Assembly: GCF_014764405.1 (NCBI RefSeq)
Contig: NZ_CP061725.1
Coordinates: 1,364,001-1,428,000, forward strand
Length of the DNA: 64,000 nucleotides
Origin: Micromonospora craniellae
GTDB lineage: Bacteria > Actinomycetota > Actinomycetes > Mycobacteriales > Micromonosporaceae
Direction: 5' to 3'
Positions 47,339-56,580 of the stretch are shown here, in pieces; position 1 is the first letter of the stretch; the number at the start of each line of letters is the position of its first letter. The position numbers and the translations under genes are program-made. The notes beneath the pieces were generated by a model. The model was not told where the DNA came from, did no database searches, and saw nothing but the letters and a program-made list of their open reading frames with translations.

Positions 47339-47801
47339 TCAGCGGGTCGGGCTGTCGTGGCAGCCGGCGTGGCACTGACTGCACTCCGCAGATGCGCCAC
47401 CCCACAGCTCATGGTCGACTGCGAAGCCGGCGGCGACGATGGCGGCGACCGTCCGGGAGATCGGAGCGCCGATCGGCTCGGGTCCGGAGCGGCGTGAGTC
47501 ATCCGGGTCAGGTTCAGGCTGGTGATGGATGAACCGACCGGCGAGGCGCTGACAGAACTCGGCGTACTCGCGTGTGTGCAGGATGAACGTGTGCCAGCCG
47601 ATGTCCACCAGGTCACTCGGACCGAGCGGGTTCGTTGGTGGTGGCGCAGGCGGCGAGAAAGGCGAGCGCCTGATCCAGGATCCGGGCAGGCAGGTCGGCG
47701 GCCAGTTCAGGATGGTCGCGGACGATACGGGCGGTCAGCCGGGCGAACAGTTCCTCGGAGACGAGCGTCCGGCCGGTGCTGACTCGGTCGATGGTGAGCA
47801 T
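47339..47801 (-). pseudogene. Frameshifted small conserved gene (Cys-rich C-terminus)
   Basis: The 5' part, from ATG 47801 behind AAGGAG, reads MLTIDRVSTGRTLVSEELFA to LAFLAACATTNEP and stops at 47613. The 3' part in another frame continues LGPSDLVDIGWHTFILHTRE to AECSQCHAGCHDSPTR, stop 47339. Joined without one base near 47625 (AACGAACCCG then CTC GGT) they make one protein of about 154 residues, a family widespread in actinomycetes with the same DIGWHTFILHTREY centre and CxxC end. I see no slippery heptamer, so a mutation or sequencing error is likelier than programmed frameshifting. Confidence 0.75.
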
Positions 47802-47881
47802 CCTGCTCCTTCCGTCGGATGGTCTCCACGCAGGCTGAGTCCGACCACACTCCGACGACATGACACCGCGAGGATGGTCGA

Positions 47882-47898
47882 TATACGTGACGCGTATA
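47882..47898. promoter_or_regulatory. Inverted repeat in divergent promoter region
   Basis: TATACG, TGACG, CGTATA, perfect 6-bp arms, 81 bases from the start of the minus-strand split gene and 83 bases from the plus-strand XRE gene. Candidate operator for either, for example a site of the XRE regulator or a GntR-like protein. Confidence 0.45.
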
Positions 47899-47980
47899 CC
47901 GCGCGCCCACAAAACCGTTTGAATGGTTAGGCTCGACGGAGCGCAACGGACACAGCCACCCGCGAACGGCGAGGTTGCCG

Positions 47981-49426
47981 GTGACACCTGCGAACTGCCC
48001 CCGCTGCGGAGGACGCCTGGCCCGCGACAACGACAGCGGACGCTGCGCGCCCTGCCACGCGGCTGAACGCGACCGACTCAGCGCGCCGCCGGAGGTGCCT
48101 GCGTCGTTCTGGTCGCACCCGCCGCTGCGAGCGGCTCTCGCTGATCGCCACCTCGGGCGGGTGATCCGGGCGTACCGGCACCACCCGTATCACGGGAGGG
48201 GAGCGTGACCTCAGGCCGTGGTGGCGGGCTGGTTAGGCATCACGCAAGCACAGCCCAGCCGCGTGGAGAACGGCCCGCAGATGGTGCACCTCGACCGACT
48301 CTCACATTGGGCGACCCTGCTGGGTGTTCCTGCAGAACACCTATGGTTCGACGTGGCAGGCCGGGGCCGTCGCTCCGAGAGCATAAGGACACCTCGAACC
48401 GTCACCGCCGACAAGGGGCCTGACGAAAGTCGGCGGATGCTCCTAGCGGGAATCGCCGCCGTCGCTGCCGGTGCAGAATTTCTCGGCGGCAGCACTGTCT
48501 CACGCCGACGTATCGGCACTGCCGATCTCGCGCGCCTGAACGCCGTGTTGGAGCTCTACTGGTCGGTCGATGCCGAGTGTGGTGGCGGCTTGCTGTACGA
48601 GGAGGTGTCCAGGTTCGCCGAGTCGGTCTACCAGATGCTCGACTGGTCACACCCCGCCAGCCTGACACCGCAGCTCGTCGCGGCCGTCGCAGCGGCTCGA
48701 CAGCTGGCCGGCTGGACCGCCTTGGACGCGGGCCGGCACTCGGCGGCCCAGCGGCATTTCGTCGCCGGTGAACGAGCCGCGCTGACGGCCGATGACCGTC
48801 CCTTGACTGCGATGATCCGGTACTCGCAGGCAAAACAGTTGCAGCACCTGCGACACAATCGCGACGCCCTGGCTGCCCTACAGCTCGCTCGCGGGCAGCT
48901 CGGGCTGCAGGCGACACCGGCGGTCACGTCCCTGCTGCTGGGCGCGGAGGCGGCCTCACTCGCGGCAATAGGCGATCATCAAGCGGCAGAGCGGACGCTC
49001 GGCGAATCCAGTTCGCAGTTCGAGCGGATCCGGCCAGAGCGGGAACCAAGTTGGATGTCGTTCTACGACCGTGGAGAGCTACTGGCCCAGTACGGTCGCG
49101 TGTACCGCGACAAGGCCCGGCAGGACAAGAAGCATGGGGCGGCAGCAGTGCGCTTTGTGAGCGACGCGGTCACTGCGTTCGGTCCCGGAAACGTACGTAG
49201 CAGCGTGCTCAACGAGGTCGGACTGTGCAGCGCGCTCTTCCTCGCTGACGAACCTGAGCAGGCGCTGGCCGTTGGGCGCCGCATGCTGCAGCAAGCTCAG
49301 AGCATGAGCTCAGTGCGGGTAATCGATCGGGTGCACAACCTGCGCCGTGATATGGGACGGCACCGGGAGCTCCCAGAAGTTGCCGCCTTTGCGCAGGATG
49401 TCGCCACTCTCGAAGCTCGGCGGTGA
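47981..49426 (+). pseudogene. XRE regulator with zinc ribbon, interrupted by in-frame TGA
   Basis: From GTG 47981 (GAGG upstream): zinc ribbon CPRCGGRLARDNDSGRCAPC, then HLGRVIRAYRHHPYHGRGA, a TGA at 48206-48208, and in the same frame PQAVVAGWLGITQAQPSRVE, the HTH, then a 370-residue TPR-like regulatory part ending FAQDVATLEARR. Zinc ribbon and HTH are one protein in relatives, so the TGA replaces a sense codon. Translation could restart at GTG 48218, 9 bases after the stop, giving a protein missing the zinc ribbon and first HTH helix. The kinase gene overlaps its end by GTGA. Confidence 0.75.
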
Positions 49427-50337
49427 GCATGCGGGCGAAGGGCCGGTTCACCGAGGAAGCGATGACAGAAGCCATGCGGCAGATCGCCGCCCGGCTAGAC
49501 GTCCCGACCGGAGATGCTCGACTACTCCAGCTCGCGAACAACGCTGTCTTCGCCCTCCCCGACCCAACGTTGGTCATCCGGATTGCCCGAACCCATCGGC
49601 TCCGGGACCGAGTAGCGAAGGTCGTTGCCCTCGCCCACTGGTTTGCGCTGATGAACGCACCCACGATCCGGCTCGCCCCGGCAGCTCCGGAACCGATGGC
49701 CGTGGGCGATCTGCTCGCCTCTGTGTGGACCTATGTCCCACCCACACCCCCGGGTCCCACCGTCGACGATCTCGGCCAGGTCCTACGGGAGTTCCATGCA
49801 CTTCCCGTTCCGTCGATCGAGCCCCCCGAGTGGGATCCGATCGGTGATGCGCGTCGTCGGTTGGCCGACGCGGAAGGGCTCAGGCAAGACGAGCACGACT
49901 TCCTCTCGACGTGGTGCGACCGCCTGGAACCCCAGTTGACAGCACTGAGGCAGCGGACGGCCTCGGGACTCATCCATGGGGATGCTCACGTCGGCAACCT
50001 CCTCAGGGAGCCCTCCGGACGCGTCGTCATGTGTGACTTCGACGCCACGTGCCTCGGCCCATGGCAGGTCGACCTTGCTGCTGTAGCCGCCAACGAGACC
50101 CGCTTCGGTGAGGTCGGTTACCACGCCAGGATGGTCGCCTCCTACGGCGTCGACGTCACTACCGATCCGTGCTGGCCGCTGCTCCGCGACGCCCGCGAGC
50201 TGAAGATGATCGCTGCCGCCACGCCACTCCTGGCAACCTCCTCGGCCGTCGCCGCTGAGTTCCGGTGGCGCGTCAGGTCGGTCCAGGAAGATGATCACGA
50301 AGCGCGATGGACACCATTTGCCGACCTCGAACGCTAG
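49423..50337 (+). CDS. Aminoglycoside phosphotransferase-like kinase
   Basis: 304 residues from GTG 49423, overlapping the XRE gene stop (GTGA). Catalytic loop GLIHGDAHVGNLLREP and metal Asp in VVMCDFDATCLGPWQVDL. This pair of XRE regulator and APH-like kinase is a recurrent actinobacterial arrangement; the substrate is not known. The usual N-terminal nucleotide Lys lies in the VIRIARTHRL region but is replaced here by Arg. Confidence 0.85.
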   Translation: MSMRAKGRFTEEAMTEAMRQIAARLDVPTGDARLLQLANNAVFALPDPTLVIRIARTHRLRDRVAKVVALAHWFALMNAPTIRLAPAAPEPMAVGDLLASVWTYVPPTPPGPTVDDLGQVLREFHALPVPSIEPPEWDPIGDARRRLADAEGLRQDEHDFLSTWCDRLEPQLTALRQRTASGLIHGDAHVGNLLREPSGRVVMCDFDATCLGPWQVDLAAVAANETRFGEVGYHARMVASYGVDVTTDPCWPLLRDARELKMIAAATPLLATSSAVAAEFRWRVRSVQEDDHEARWTPFADLER

Positions 50338-50425
50338 TCAACGAACAGGCGTGATCACCACCCAACCACGAGGTAGCGAAAGCGCACCCGCACGATCAAC
50401 TTCTCGACCGGTCGGCCGAGATGAG

Positions 50426-52222
50426 ATGGCCACCGAGGTGGTCGATCTCGATTCGAAGATTAAAGAAACTGTCCGACATGCGACAATACGATGCCTCGAC
50501 TACTGGACATGCACGTTCTTTTCACCACGAAAGCTGCGACTGTCGGGCGATCGCACGGATGCCAATACCCTGGATCGCTGGCTAGGGTTTCGGCTCCGCA
50601 CTCGTCTACCTCTTAGGACAAACGTGGGAATCCTCAAGGAGATGCAGCGGGCGCACGCACGTCAGGTACGCGCTCAACGGCATGCTCAGACTGCGGCTTA
50701 CCGGCATCACCAACAGTTGCAGCGCGAGGCGGAGCGGGCCAAGAGGGAAGCCCAGCGCGCCGCTCTAGTGAATGAACGCGAACGCAAGCGGCTGTACGCC
50801 GAGGCGCGTAGCGCAGAGGTGGCCGCCATGAACGCGGACCTTGAGCTTCGCCTTGGCGCGTTGGACAACCTCTTGGCCGCGACGCTCGAGGTAGATGATC
50901 ATATTGACTTTAGCCAACTCAAGAAGACTGTCGCCCATCAGCCGTTCACCCCTGGAAGGCTCGGCACCCCTGCGCCACCGCCGGACTGGCGCCGCTTTGA
51001 ACCATCACCACCGACGGGTCTGAGCAAGCTGTTCGGGGGCCAGGCCAGGTACCAGCAGCAGCTCGCCGTCGCGCGGCACGCGTTTGCCCAATCTCAGTCG
51101 GAGCACGCGACCGCCGAGGCCGACCGCCAGCGGAAGCTCGCTGCCGCACAGCAGACCTATCAGCGCCGCTGTGCTAAGGCCGACGCGGACGCTGCCGCCC
51201 ACAACGCCGAGATTGACAAGTTCGCCGTCGCGTTCGCCGCCGGGGAGCCCGGGGTGGTTGTCGAGTACTTCAGCATGGTCTTCGGCAACTCGGTTTACCC
51301 CGACGACTTCCCACAGCAGTACCGACTGGCATACGTTCCTGAGTCCCGTCAGCTGGTCGTGGAGTATCACCTGCCGACGCTCGATGTCGTCCCACCTGTA
51401 CGGGAGTACCGCTACGTCAAGGTCCGTGACGAGATCACCGCGACGGCTCGGCCAACAAAGGAGATCAAAGAACGCTACGCGAACATCGTCGGTCAGGTCA
51501 CGCTGCGTACCGTGCACGAGCTCTTCGAGGCCGACCGCTCTGGCCTCGTAGACACGATAGTCTTCAACGGCATCGTCGACACCACGGATCCACGCACTGG
51601 GGTTAACGTGCAGCCCTGTCTGGTGACGCTTCGGACCACGCGCGACGTCTTCGCCGGACTGAACCTCGCTGCGGTCGACCCCAGCGCCTGCCTGCAACAC
51701 CTCAACGCATCCGTGTCGAAACGCCCGGCCGAGTTGGCACCCGTCCGCCCCGTGCTCGAGTTCGACATGGTCGACAAGCGCTTCGTTGACGAGGTTGACG
51801 TGCTGGCTGACCTCGACCAGCGGCCAAACCTGCTGAAGCTGAGTCCCACCGAGTTCGAGAGCTTGATTCAGAACCTCTTCGCGAAGATGGGGCTAGACAC
51901 CAAGCAGACGCGCGCCTCCCGCGATGGTGGAGTCGACTGCGTCGCCTTCGATCCTCGGCCTATCTTCGGCGGCAAGGTAGTCATCCAGGCCAAGCGCTAC
52001 CGCAACACCGTCGACGTTTCGTCGGTCCGGGACCTCTTCGGCACGCTGCAGAATGAGGGCGCTTCCAAGGGCATTCTGGTGACCACCAGCGGCTACGGAC
52101 CCGCGTCGTACGAGTTCGCCTCCGGGAAGCCGCTTGAGCTGATCGACGGATCCAACCTGCTCTTCCTGCTCGCCGAACATGCGGAGGTGCAGGCCCGGAT
52201 CGATCCAAGCGAGCTGAGCTGA
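50426..52222 (+). CDS. Mrr-like restriction endonuclease
   Basis: About 598 residues. The N-terminal third is helical with a charged coiled coil (QLQREAERAKREAQRAALVN); a second coiled stretch follows at about 240-290. The C-terminal Mrr_cat domain has LSPTEFESLIQNLFAKMGLD, SRDGGVDCVAFDP (about residue 500) and KVVIQAKRY (about 521), the D-x(n)-Q-x-K variant of the PD-(D/E)xK nuclease site. Such enzymes cleave modified or foreign DNA. Start: ATG 50426; the frame also opens upstream over the kinase gene end. The first 250 bases are poorer in G/C than the neighbours, in line with transfer. It stands three bases before darT. Confidence 0.85.
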   Translation: MATEVVDLDSKIKETVRHATIRCLDYWTCTFFSPRKLRLSGDRTDANTLDRWLGFRLRTRLPLRTNVGILKEMQRAHARQVRAQRHAQTAAYRHHQQLQREAERAKREAQRAALVNERERKRLYAEARSAEVAAMNADLELRLGALDNLLAATLEVDDHIDFSQLKKTVAHQPFTPGRLGTPAPPPDWRRFEPSPPTGLSKLFGGQARYQQQLAVARHAFAQSQSEHATAEADRQRKLAAAQQTYQRRCAKADADAAAHNAEIDKFAVAFAAGEPGVVVEYFSMVFGNSVYPDDFPQQYRLAYVPESRQLVVEYHLPTLDVVPPVREYRYVKVRDEITATARPTKEIKERYANIVGQVTLRTVHELFEADRSGLVDTIVFNGIVDTTDPRTGVNVQPCLVTLRTTRDVFAGLNLAAVDPSACLQHLNASVSKRPAELAPVRPVLEFDMVDKRFVDEVDVLADLDQRPNLLKLSPTEFESLIQNLFAKMGLDTKQTRASRDGGVDCVAFDPRPIFGGKVVIQAKRYRNTVDVSSVRDLFGTLQNEGASKGILVTTSGYGPASYEFASGKPLELIDGSNLLFLLAEHAEVQARIDPSELS

Positions 52223-52225
52223 TCG

Positions 52226-52909
52226 ATGGTGGCTAACACTGAGCGCCCGCGGCCGACCACGATCATGCACTTCACGCATATCGATAACTTGCCGCGCGTC
52301 GTGAAAGCCGGCCGACTCTTCTCGGACACCAGCGTCGGCCCGCAGTTGGCGACCAACGTTGGCGCCGCAGAAATCAAGGCTCGCCGACGGCATCGACCCG
52401 TCCCTTGCCCACCCTACGGCTTCGTCGCTGACTACGTGCCGTTCTACTTCGCCCCACGCTCCCCCATGATGTACCGGATTGCGTGCGACCATCGGGACGG
52501 CAAGCTGGGTTGCTACCCGGGCGGCGATGATCCGCTCGTCTACCTGGTCAGCTCGGCAGAACAAGTTCATGCTGCCAGGCTCAGCTGGGTGGCGAGTGAC
52601 GGCAACTGTGCCGTCGGGCTCACCACCTTCACGACCGTGCTCGGTGAGCTGGCGACCCTCGTCGACTGGCCGTTGATGCGGGCAAGGTTTTGGAGGGATG
52701 GCGATGAGGACATGGACCGGATGCGTCGACGGGCGGCCGAGTTCCTGGTGCATCGAGAGTTTCCCCTCAGCCTGCTCGCCGGTTACGTCGTGCGGACGAT
52801 GGATCGGCAGGAGCAGGTGAGGCAGGTCTTTCGTGACGCTGGCATGATCGAGCCGTACGTTGATGTCAGACCAGACTGGTACTACGGATACAAGCGGGGG
52901 GAGGTGTAG
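52226..52909 (+). CDS. darT: DarT toxin, DNA ADP-ribosyltransferase
   Basis: 227 residues of the DarT (DUF4433) family, which ADP-ribosylates thymidine bases in single-stranded DNA using NAD. Visible: MHFTHIDNLPRVVKAGRLF, HRPVPCPPYGFVADYVPFYF (NAD-binding loop), APRSPMMYRI, and the probable catalytic Glu172 in RRRAAEFLVHREFPLSLL. Length fits the family. It is followed after two bases by darG. In other bacteria DarTG blocks phage replication by modifying phage DNA. Start ATG 52226, three bases after the nuclease stop. Confidence 0.93.
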   Translation: MVANTERPRPTTIMHFTHIDNLPRVVKAGRLFSDTSVGPQLATNVGAAEIKARRRHRPVPCPPYGFVADYVPFYFAPRSPMMYRIACDHRDGKLGCYPGGDDPLVYLVSSAEQVHAARLSWVASDGNCAVGLTTFTTVLGELATLVDWPLMRARFWRDGDEDMDRMRRRAAEFLVHREFPLSLLAGYVVRTMDRQEQVRQVFRDAGMIEPYVDVRPDWYYGYKRGEV

Positions 52910-52911
52910 CG

Positions 52912-53991
52912 ATGATCATTCCGAGTCGGGGCAATCTGCTGACCGCCGATGCCGACGCGCTGGTTAACACCGTGAACACGGTCGGAGTGATGGGCAAGGG
53001 CATCGCACTCCAGTTCAAGCGCGCTTACCCGGCCAACTACGCGGCCTACCGGACGGCATGCGCGAACAACGAGGTCGGGCTTGGTCGGATGTTCGTGTTC
53101 GACTCGACCCGCCTCGGCCCCCGCAGATACGTGATCAACTTCCCCACCAAGGGTCACTGGCGGGCCAACTCCAAGCTTCCCGACATCCAGGCCGGCCTCG
53201 CTGATCTCGTCCGCGTCGTACGCGAACGGCAGATCACCTCGATAGCGGTGCCCGCTCTAGGTTGTGGCAACGGTGGGCTTGCCTGGGGTGATGTTCGTCC
53301 GGTCATTGAGCGGGCCTTTGCGGAGCTTCCCGAGGTGCGGGTGCTGCTCTTCCCACCGGAGGGGGCACCGGATCCGGCCGATATGCCAGTAGCGACCGAG
53401 AAGCCCTCGCTGACCCTTGGGCGGGCCACTCTGCTACGGGCCGTTGACAATTACCTACAACGCGCGCGAGCTCTCGAACCACGCGACGGTGTCACACTCC
53501 TCGAGATTCAAAAGATCGCCTACTTCCTTCAGGTTCTAGGACAGCCGCTACGGCTAAAGTTTAGTCGCGGCAGATACGGCCCCTACGCCGAAAACCTCAA
53601 CCACGTCCTTGACCGGTTGGAAGGGCACTACCTCAGCGGCTTCGGTGATAGGTCGGCACGAGTCGAGGAGCTTCAACCGATCCGCCTCACGGCCGGCGCC
53701 GTCGAAGCAGTCAGTAGGTTCTGGGCAGCCCAAGGCCCGCCGCCCCCAGAAGCGTTGAAGCAGTTCTCGCGACTCGTCGAAGGCTTCGAAGCTCCCTACA
53801 GCATTGAATTGCTGGCCACCGTGCACTACGCGGCCTCGTTACACCCACCGACCAATGACCTCGCCGAGTTGACCGAGCGAGTCCGTAACTGGAGTGGCCG
53901 CAAGGCACGGATCTTCACACCTCCACACATCAAGTTGGCCTACGACCGGCTGCAGACATCCAGTCTGCTACCGGCAATGAATCCCGCGTGA
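52912..53991 (+). CDS. darG: DarG antitoxin, DNA ADP-ribosyl glycohydrolase
   Basis: 359 residues. N-terminal macro domain (1-150) with ADALVNTVNTVGVMGKGIAL and the catalytic-region lysine in LQFKRAYP, and the VPALGCGNGGLAWGDVRP ligand loop; it removes ADP-ribose from DNA. The C-terminal domain (165-359: VTLLEIQKIAYFLQVLG, RGRYGPYAENLNHVLDRLEG) is the part that binds and neutralises DarT. Both halves look complete, so the toxin-antitoxin pair should be active. ATG 52912 behind GGGGGGAGG. Confidence 0.94.
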   Translation: MIIPSRGNLLTADADALVNTVNTVGVMGKGIALQFKRAYPANYAAYRTACANNEVGLGRMFVFDSTRLGPRRYVINFPTKGHWRANSKLPDIQAGLADLVRVVRERQITSIAVPALGCGNGGLAWGDVRPVIERAFAELPEVRVLLFPPEGAPDPADMPVATEKPSLTLGRATLLRAVDNYLQRARALEPRDGVTLLEIQKIAYFLQVLGQPLRLKFSRGRYGPYAENLNHVLDRLEGHYLSGFGDRSARVEELQPIRLTAGAVEAVSRFWAAQGPPPPEALKQFSRLVEGFEAPYSIELLATVHYAASLHPPTNDLAELTERVRNWSGRKARIFTPPHIKLAYDRLQTSSLLPAMNPA

Positions 53992-54061
53992 TACTCGGTG
54001 GTGTCAAGTCGTCACCACGCCGCGCGAATCAGCAGACAACGAGAAGTGACGGTGCTTCCGG

Positions 54062-55795
54062 GTGACTGACCTTGAGCGGGGTGTCTACGAGCACGTCGTC
54101 ACCCGCGAACTCGCCGAGCGGCTGCGGCGCGTCGACCCCGCGCTGGTCCAGCACGGGAAGCTCGACCCGGCTGACGCCCCGGATGCCCTCGCCCGTCACA
54201 TCGCCACCCTCGCTCACCGCGCCCTGCACGCCGTCGGCGGTGGTGACGACAAGCTCCACCGTCAGGTCGAGTTGGCCAACCGCATAGCCGACACCATCGC
54301 CGCCCTGAGCCCGCAGGCAGCCACCGTCGATGACCAGGTCACCGACGCGAAGTACCTGCTGCACGCCATCGCCGCACCGCCGACCGCGCCCGCCTTTCCG
54401 CAGCGGCCCACCACCCCGCTCTCCACCGGCGCGCTGCTGGTCAACGGCCGGCATCAGCCGCGTATCGGCCACGAGGTCACCCACGAGATGGCCTCGGCGG
54501 TGCAGGTGGACCTGCTCTGCGCGTTCATCAAGTGGCACGGTCTGCTCCAGGTGCAGGGCGCGATCCGCGAGCTGATCGACCGTGGCGGTCGGCTGCGGGT
54601 CATCACCACGACGTACCTCGGTGCGACCGACCAGCGCGCCCTGGACCGACTCGCTGAGTTGGGTGCTGAGATCAAGGTGTCCTACGAGACCCGGACCACC
54701 CGCCTGCACGCCAAAGCCTGGCTGTTTCGCCGCAACAACGGCATGACCACCGCGTACGTCGGCTCCCTCGGACCTGTCGAAGACGGCGCTGATCGACGGG
54801 GTGGAGTGGAACGTCCGGATCTCGGACGTCGAGCAGCCGTACGTCATCGACACGTTCACCGCGACGTTCGAGGACTACTGGCACGATCCGGCGTTCGAGG
54901 ACTACGACCCGGGCCAGGACGCCGACCGGCTGCGCACCGCGCTGCGTGGCGAGCGCCGTGACAAGGTCCATGGTCGGTGGCGGAACCTGGTGGTGATGGC
55001 CACCGGTACGGGCAAGACGGTGGTCGCGGCGCTCGACTACCGCCGGCTGCACCGGGAGAAGGCGGTCGACTCGCTGCTCTTCGTCGCGCACCAGGAGCAG
55101 ATCCTGCGGCAGAGCCTGGCGACGTTCCGGCAGGTCATGGGCGACGGCAGCTTCGGCGAGACGCTCGTCGGGGGCCGGGCGCCGCAGAACTGGCGGCACG
55201 TCTTCGCCTCCATCCAGTCGCTGCACCGGCGGGAGATCGATCCCGAGGCGTACGACATGGTGATCGTCGACGAGTTCCATCATGCGGAGGCACCGACGTA
55301 CGCCCGGCTGTTGGAGCGGCTTCAGCCGCGCGTACTCCTGGGATTGACGGCGACGCCGGACCGCAGTGACGGCGGCGACGTGCGGCGGTGGTTCGATGGC
55401 CGCGCCGCCGTGGAGCTGCATCTGTGGGAGGCGCTGGAGCGGCGACTCCTGGCACCGTTCCAGTATTTCGGCCTGCACGACGATGTGGACCTGTCGCAGG
55501 TGGGGTGGAAACGCGGGCAGGGGTACGACCCGGCGGAGCTGGACGGCGTCTACACCGGCAACGACGCGCGGGCGCGGATGGTGCTGCGGGCGGTACGCGA
55601 CGACTTCCCGTCCCTGCCGAGCGGCTGCCACACCCAGCTCGACCGGGTGGCCAAGGACATTGTGCTGCGCAATCTGCGCTCGGCACTACCCACGTCGAGG
55701 CCGGGCCTGCTGGCCGAACTGCGCCAGCTCGGGAACGTGAGCCTGGCCGAGTACCTGCGCGAGGCCGGCGTGGAGATCGAAGACGTCTACCGGTC
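54062..55795 (+). pseudogene. PLD-nuclease/DEAD helicase (DUF3427 type), multiply damaged
   Basis: GTG 54062 opens TDLERGVYEHVVTRELAERL, and the first 240 residues carry the phospholipase-D-like nuclease motif RLHAKAWLF ... TTAYVGS. At the CCC of 54765-54767 one extra C shifts the frame; the expected SNLSKTALIDGVEWN continues at 54768. The helicase then has motif I VVMATGTGKTVVAALD, motif II VIVDEFHHAEAPTY and motif III GLTATPDRSDG, but the 30 or so residues before motif I and the whole second helicase domain (motifs IV-VI) are deleted in frame (AVRDDFPSLPSGCH joint near 55605). The gene is cut off at about 55795 where the HigA gene begins. Homologues are defence-type helicase-nucleases. Confidence 0.82.
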
Positions 55796-56101
55796 GGCGA
55801 GCATCGGCGAGGCCTTCGGGGCGAATTTCACATCAAGCTTGCGGTCCAGGGCGCGAGCGAGCCGCTCGAGAACGGCCAAGGTGGGAACGGTGCCTCCAGC
55901 CTCAAAGCGGGCTACCGCAGACTGCGTCATCCCTGCGGCGCCGGCTAGCTGACTCTGGCTCCAGCCACTGCGTTCCCGGAGGTGCCGCACCTCCTGACCA
56001 AGCTCGAAAGCCAGGCGCGTCGCCTCGTACGCCTCCGCCACACCGGGCTCCGTCATCCGGCGTTCCCGCAGGTCGTTCCAGTCAACCCGATCGGCCATCA
56101 C
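55787..56101 (-). CDS. higA: XRE-type antitoxin (HigA-like)
   Basis: About 104 residues. N-terminal arm MADRVDWNDLRERRMTEPGV, then HTH LGQEVRHLRERSGWSQSQLA and GMTQSAVARFEAGGTVPTLA. Second gene of a toxin-first module: GTG 56101 / ATG 56098 overlaps the toxin stop (TGATG). It should repress its own promoter and bind the RelE-like toxin. The convergent helicase remnant ends inside its 3' end. Confidence 0.85.
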   Translation of the reverse strand: MMADRVDWNDLRERRMTEPGVAEAYEATRLAFELGQEVRHLRERSGWSQSQLAGAAGMTQSAVARFEAGGTVPTLAVLERLARALDRKLDVKFAPKASPMLADR

Positions 56102-56448
56102 TCTGCCCCCTCGACCACGATATGCCGTTCAGCCATACAGCGCTCAAGCTCTTGGCGCGCCCGCTCGATCTCCCGATCCTCGCGCATCCGAGTCTTCCCA
56201 AACACGGTCTACAGGATGATCCTCCGACCGGAGGCCATCCAGTAGGTCACGCGCACCGCGTCGCGATCCAGGTAGAACCGCAGCTCCCTGAGCTTGCCGT
56301 CGATCTGCCTGGTATACGGCTCGCCAAGCAGCACGCCTTGCTCCGCCAACAGATCGATGTAGAACGCGGCTCTTGCGAAGTACTCGCCCGGCAACTCCTC
56401 CAGCCAGTCTCGGACTTCCGGTTCCAGCTCCACGCTCCCCCAGGTCAT
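56098..56448 (-). pseudogene. higB: RelE/HigB-type toxin with premature amber codon
   Basis: From ATG or GTG at 56448 the frame reads TWGSVELEPEVRDWLEELPG through RVTYWMASGRRIIL, then TAG at 56211-56209. In the same frame it goes on TVFGKTRMREDREIERARQE to TGA at 56100-56098, which overlaps the antitoxin start. Related Gp49/HigB toxins read IILLTVFRKT here, so a Leu codon (for example TTG) became TAG. The lost 36 residues include the positively charged end (KTRMREDREIERAR) needed for mRNA cleavage, so the toxin is probably inactive. Confidence 0.82.
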
Positions 56449-56580
56449 AGCATCGATGCTATGTCCTGAGCGAGCACCACGTCAGCCCCGGACCAAAGGA
56501 GCCGAGGTTGATCTGCCGCCCGCACCAGCAGTGTCAAGCATCCTTGACGTGACAAGGTTGCTTGACATCGGAGGTGCTGG

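Noticed and set aside
47613..47640. Programmed ribosomal frameshift in the split Cys-rich gene
   Set aside because: No slippery heptamer or downstream pseudoknot was visible, so a mutation or read error is the simpler explanation.
52226..53991. Reading darT-darG as unrelated DUF4433 and macro-domain genes
   Set aside because: Both domains, order and tight spacing match the DarTG module, and the DarG C-terminal DarT-binding domain is present.
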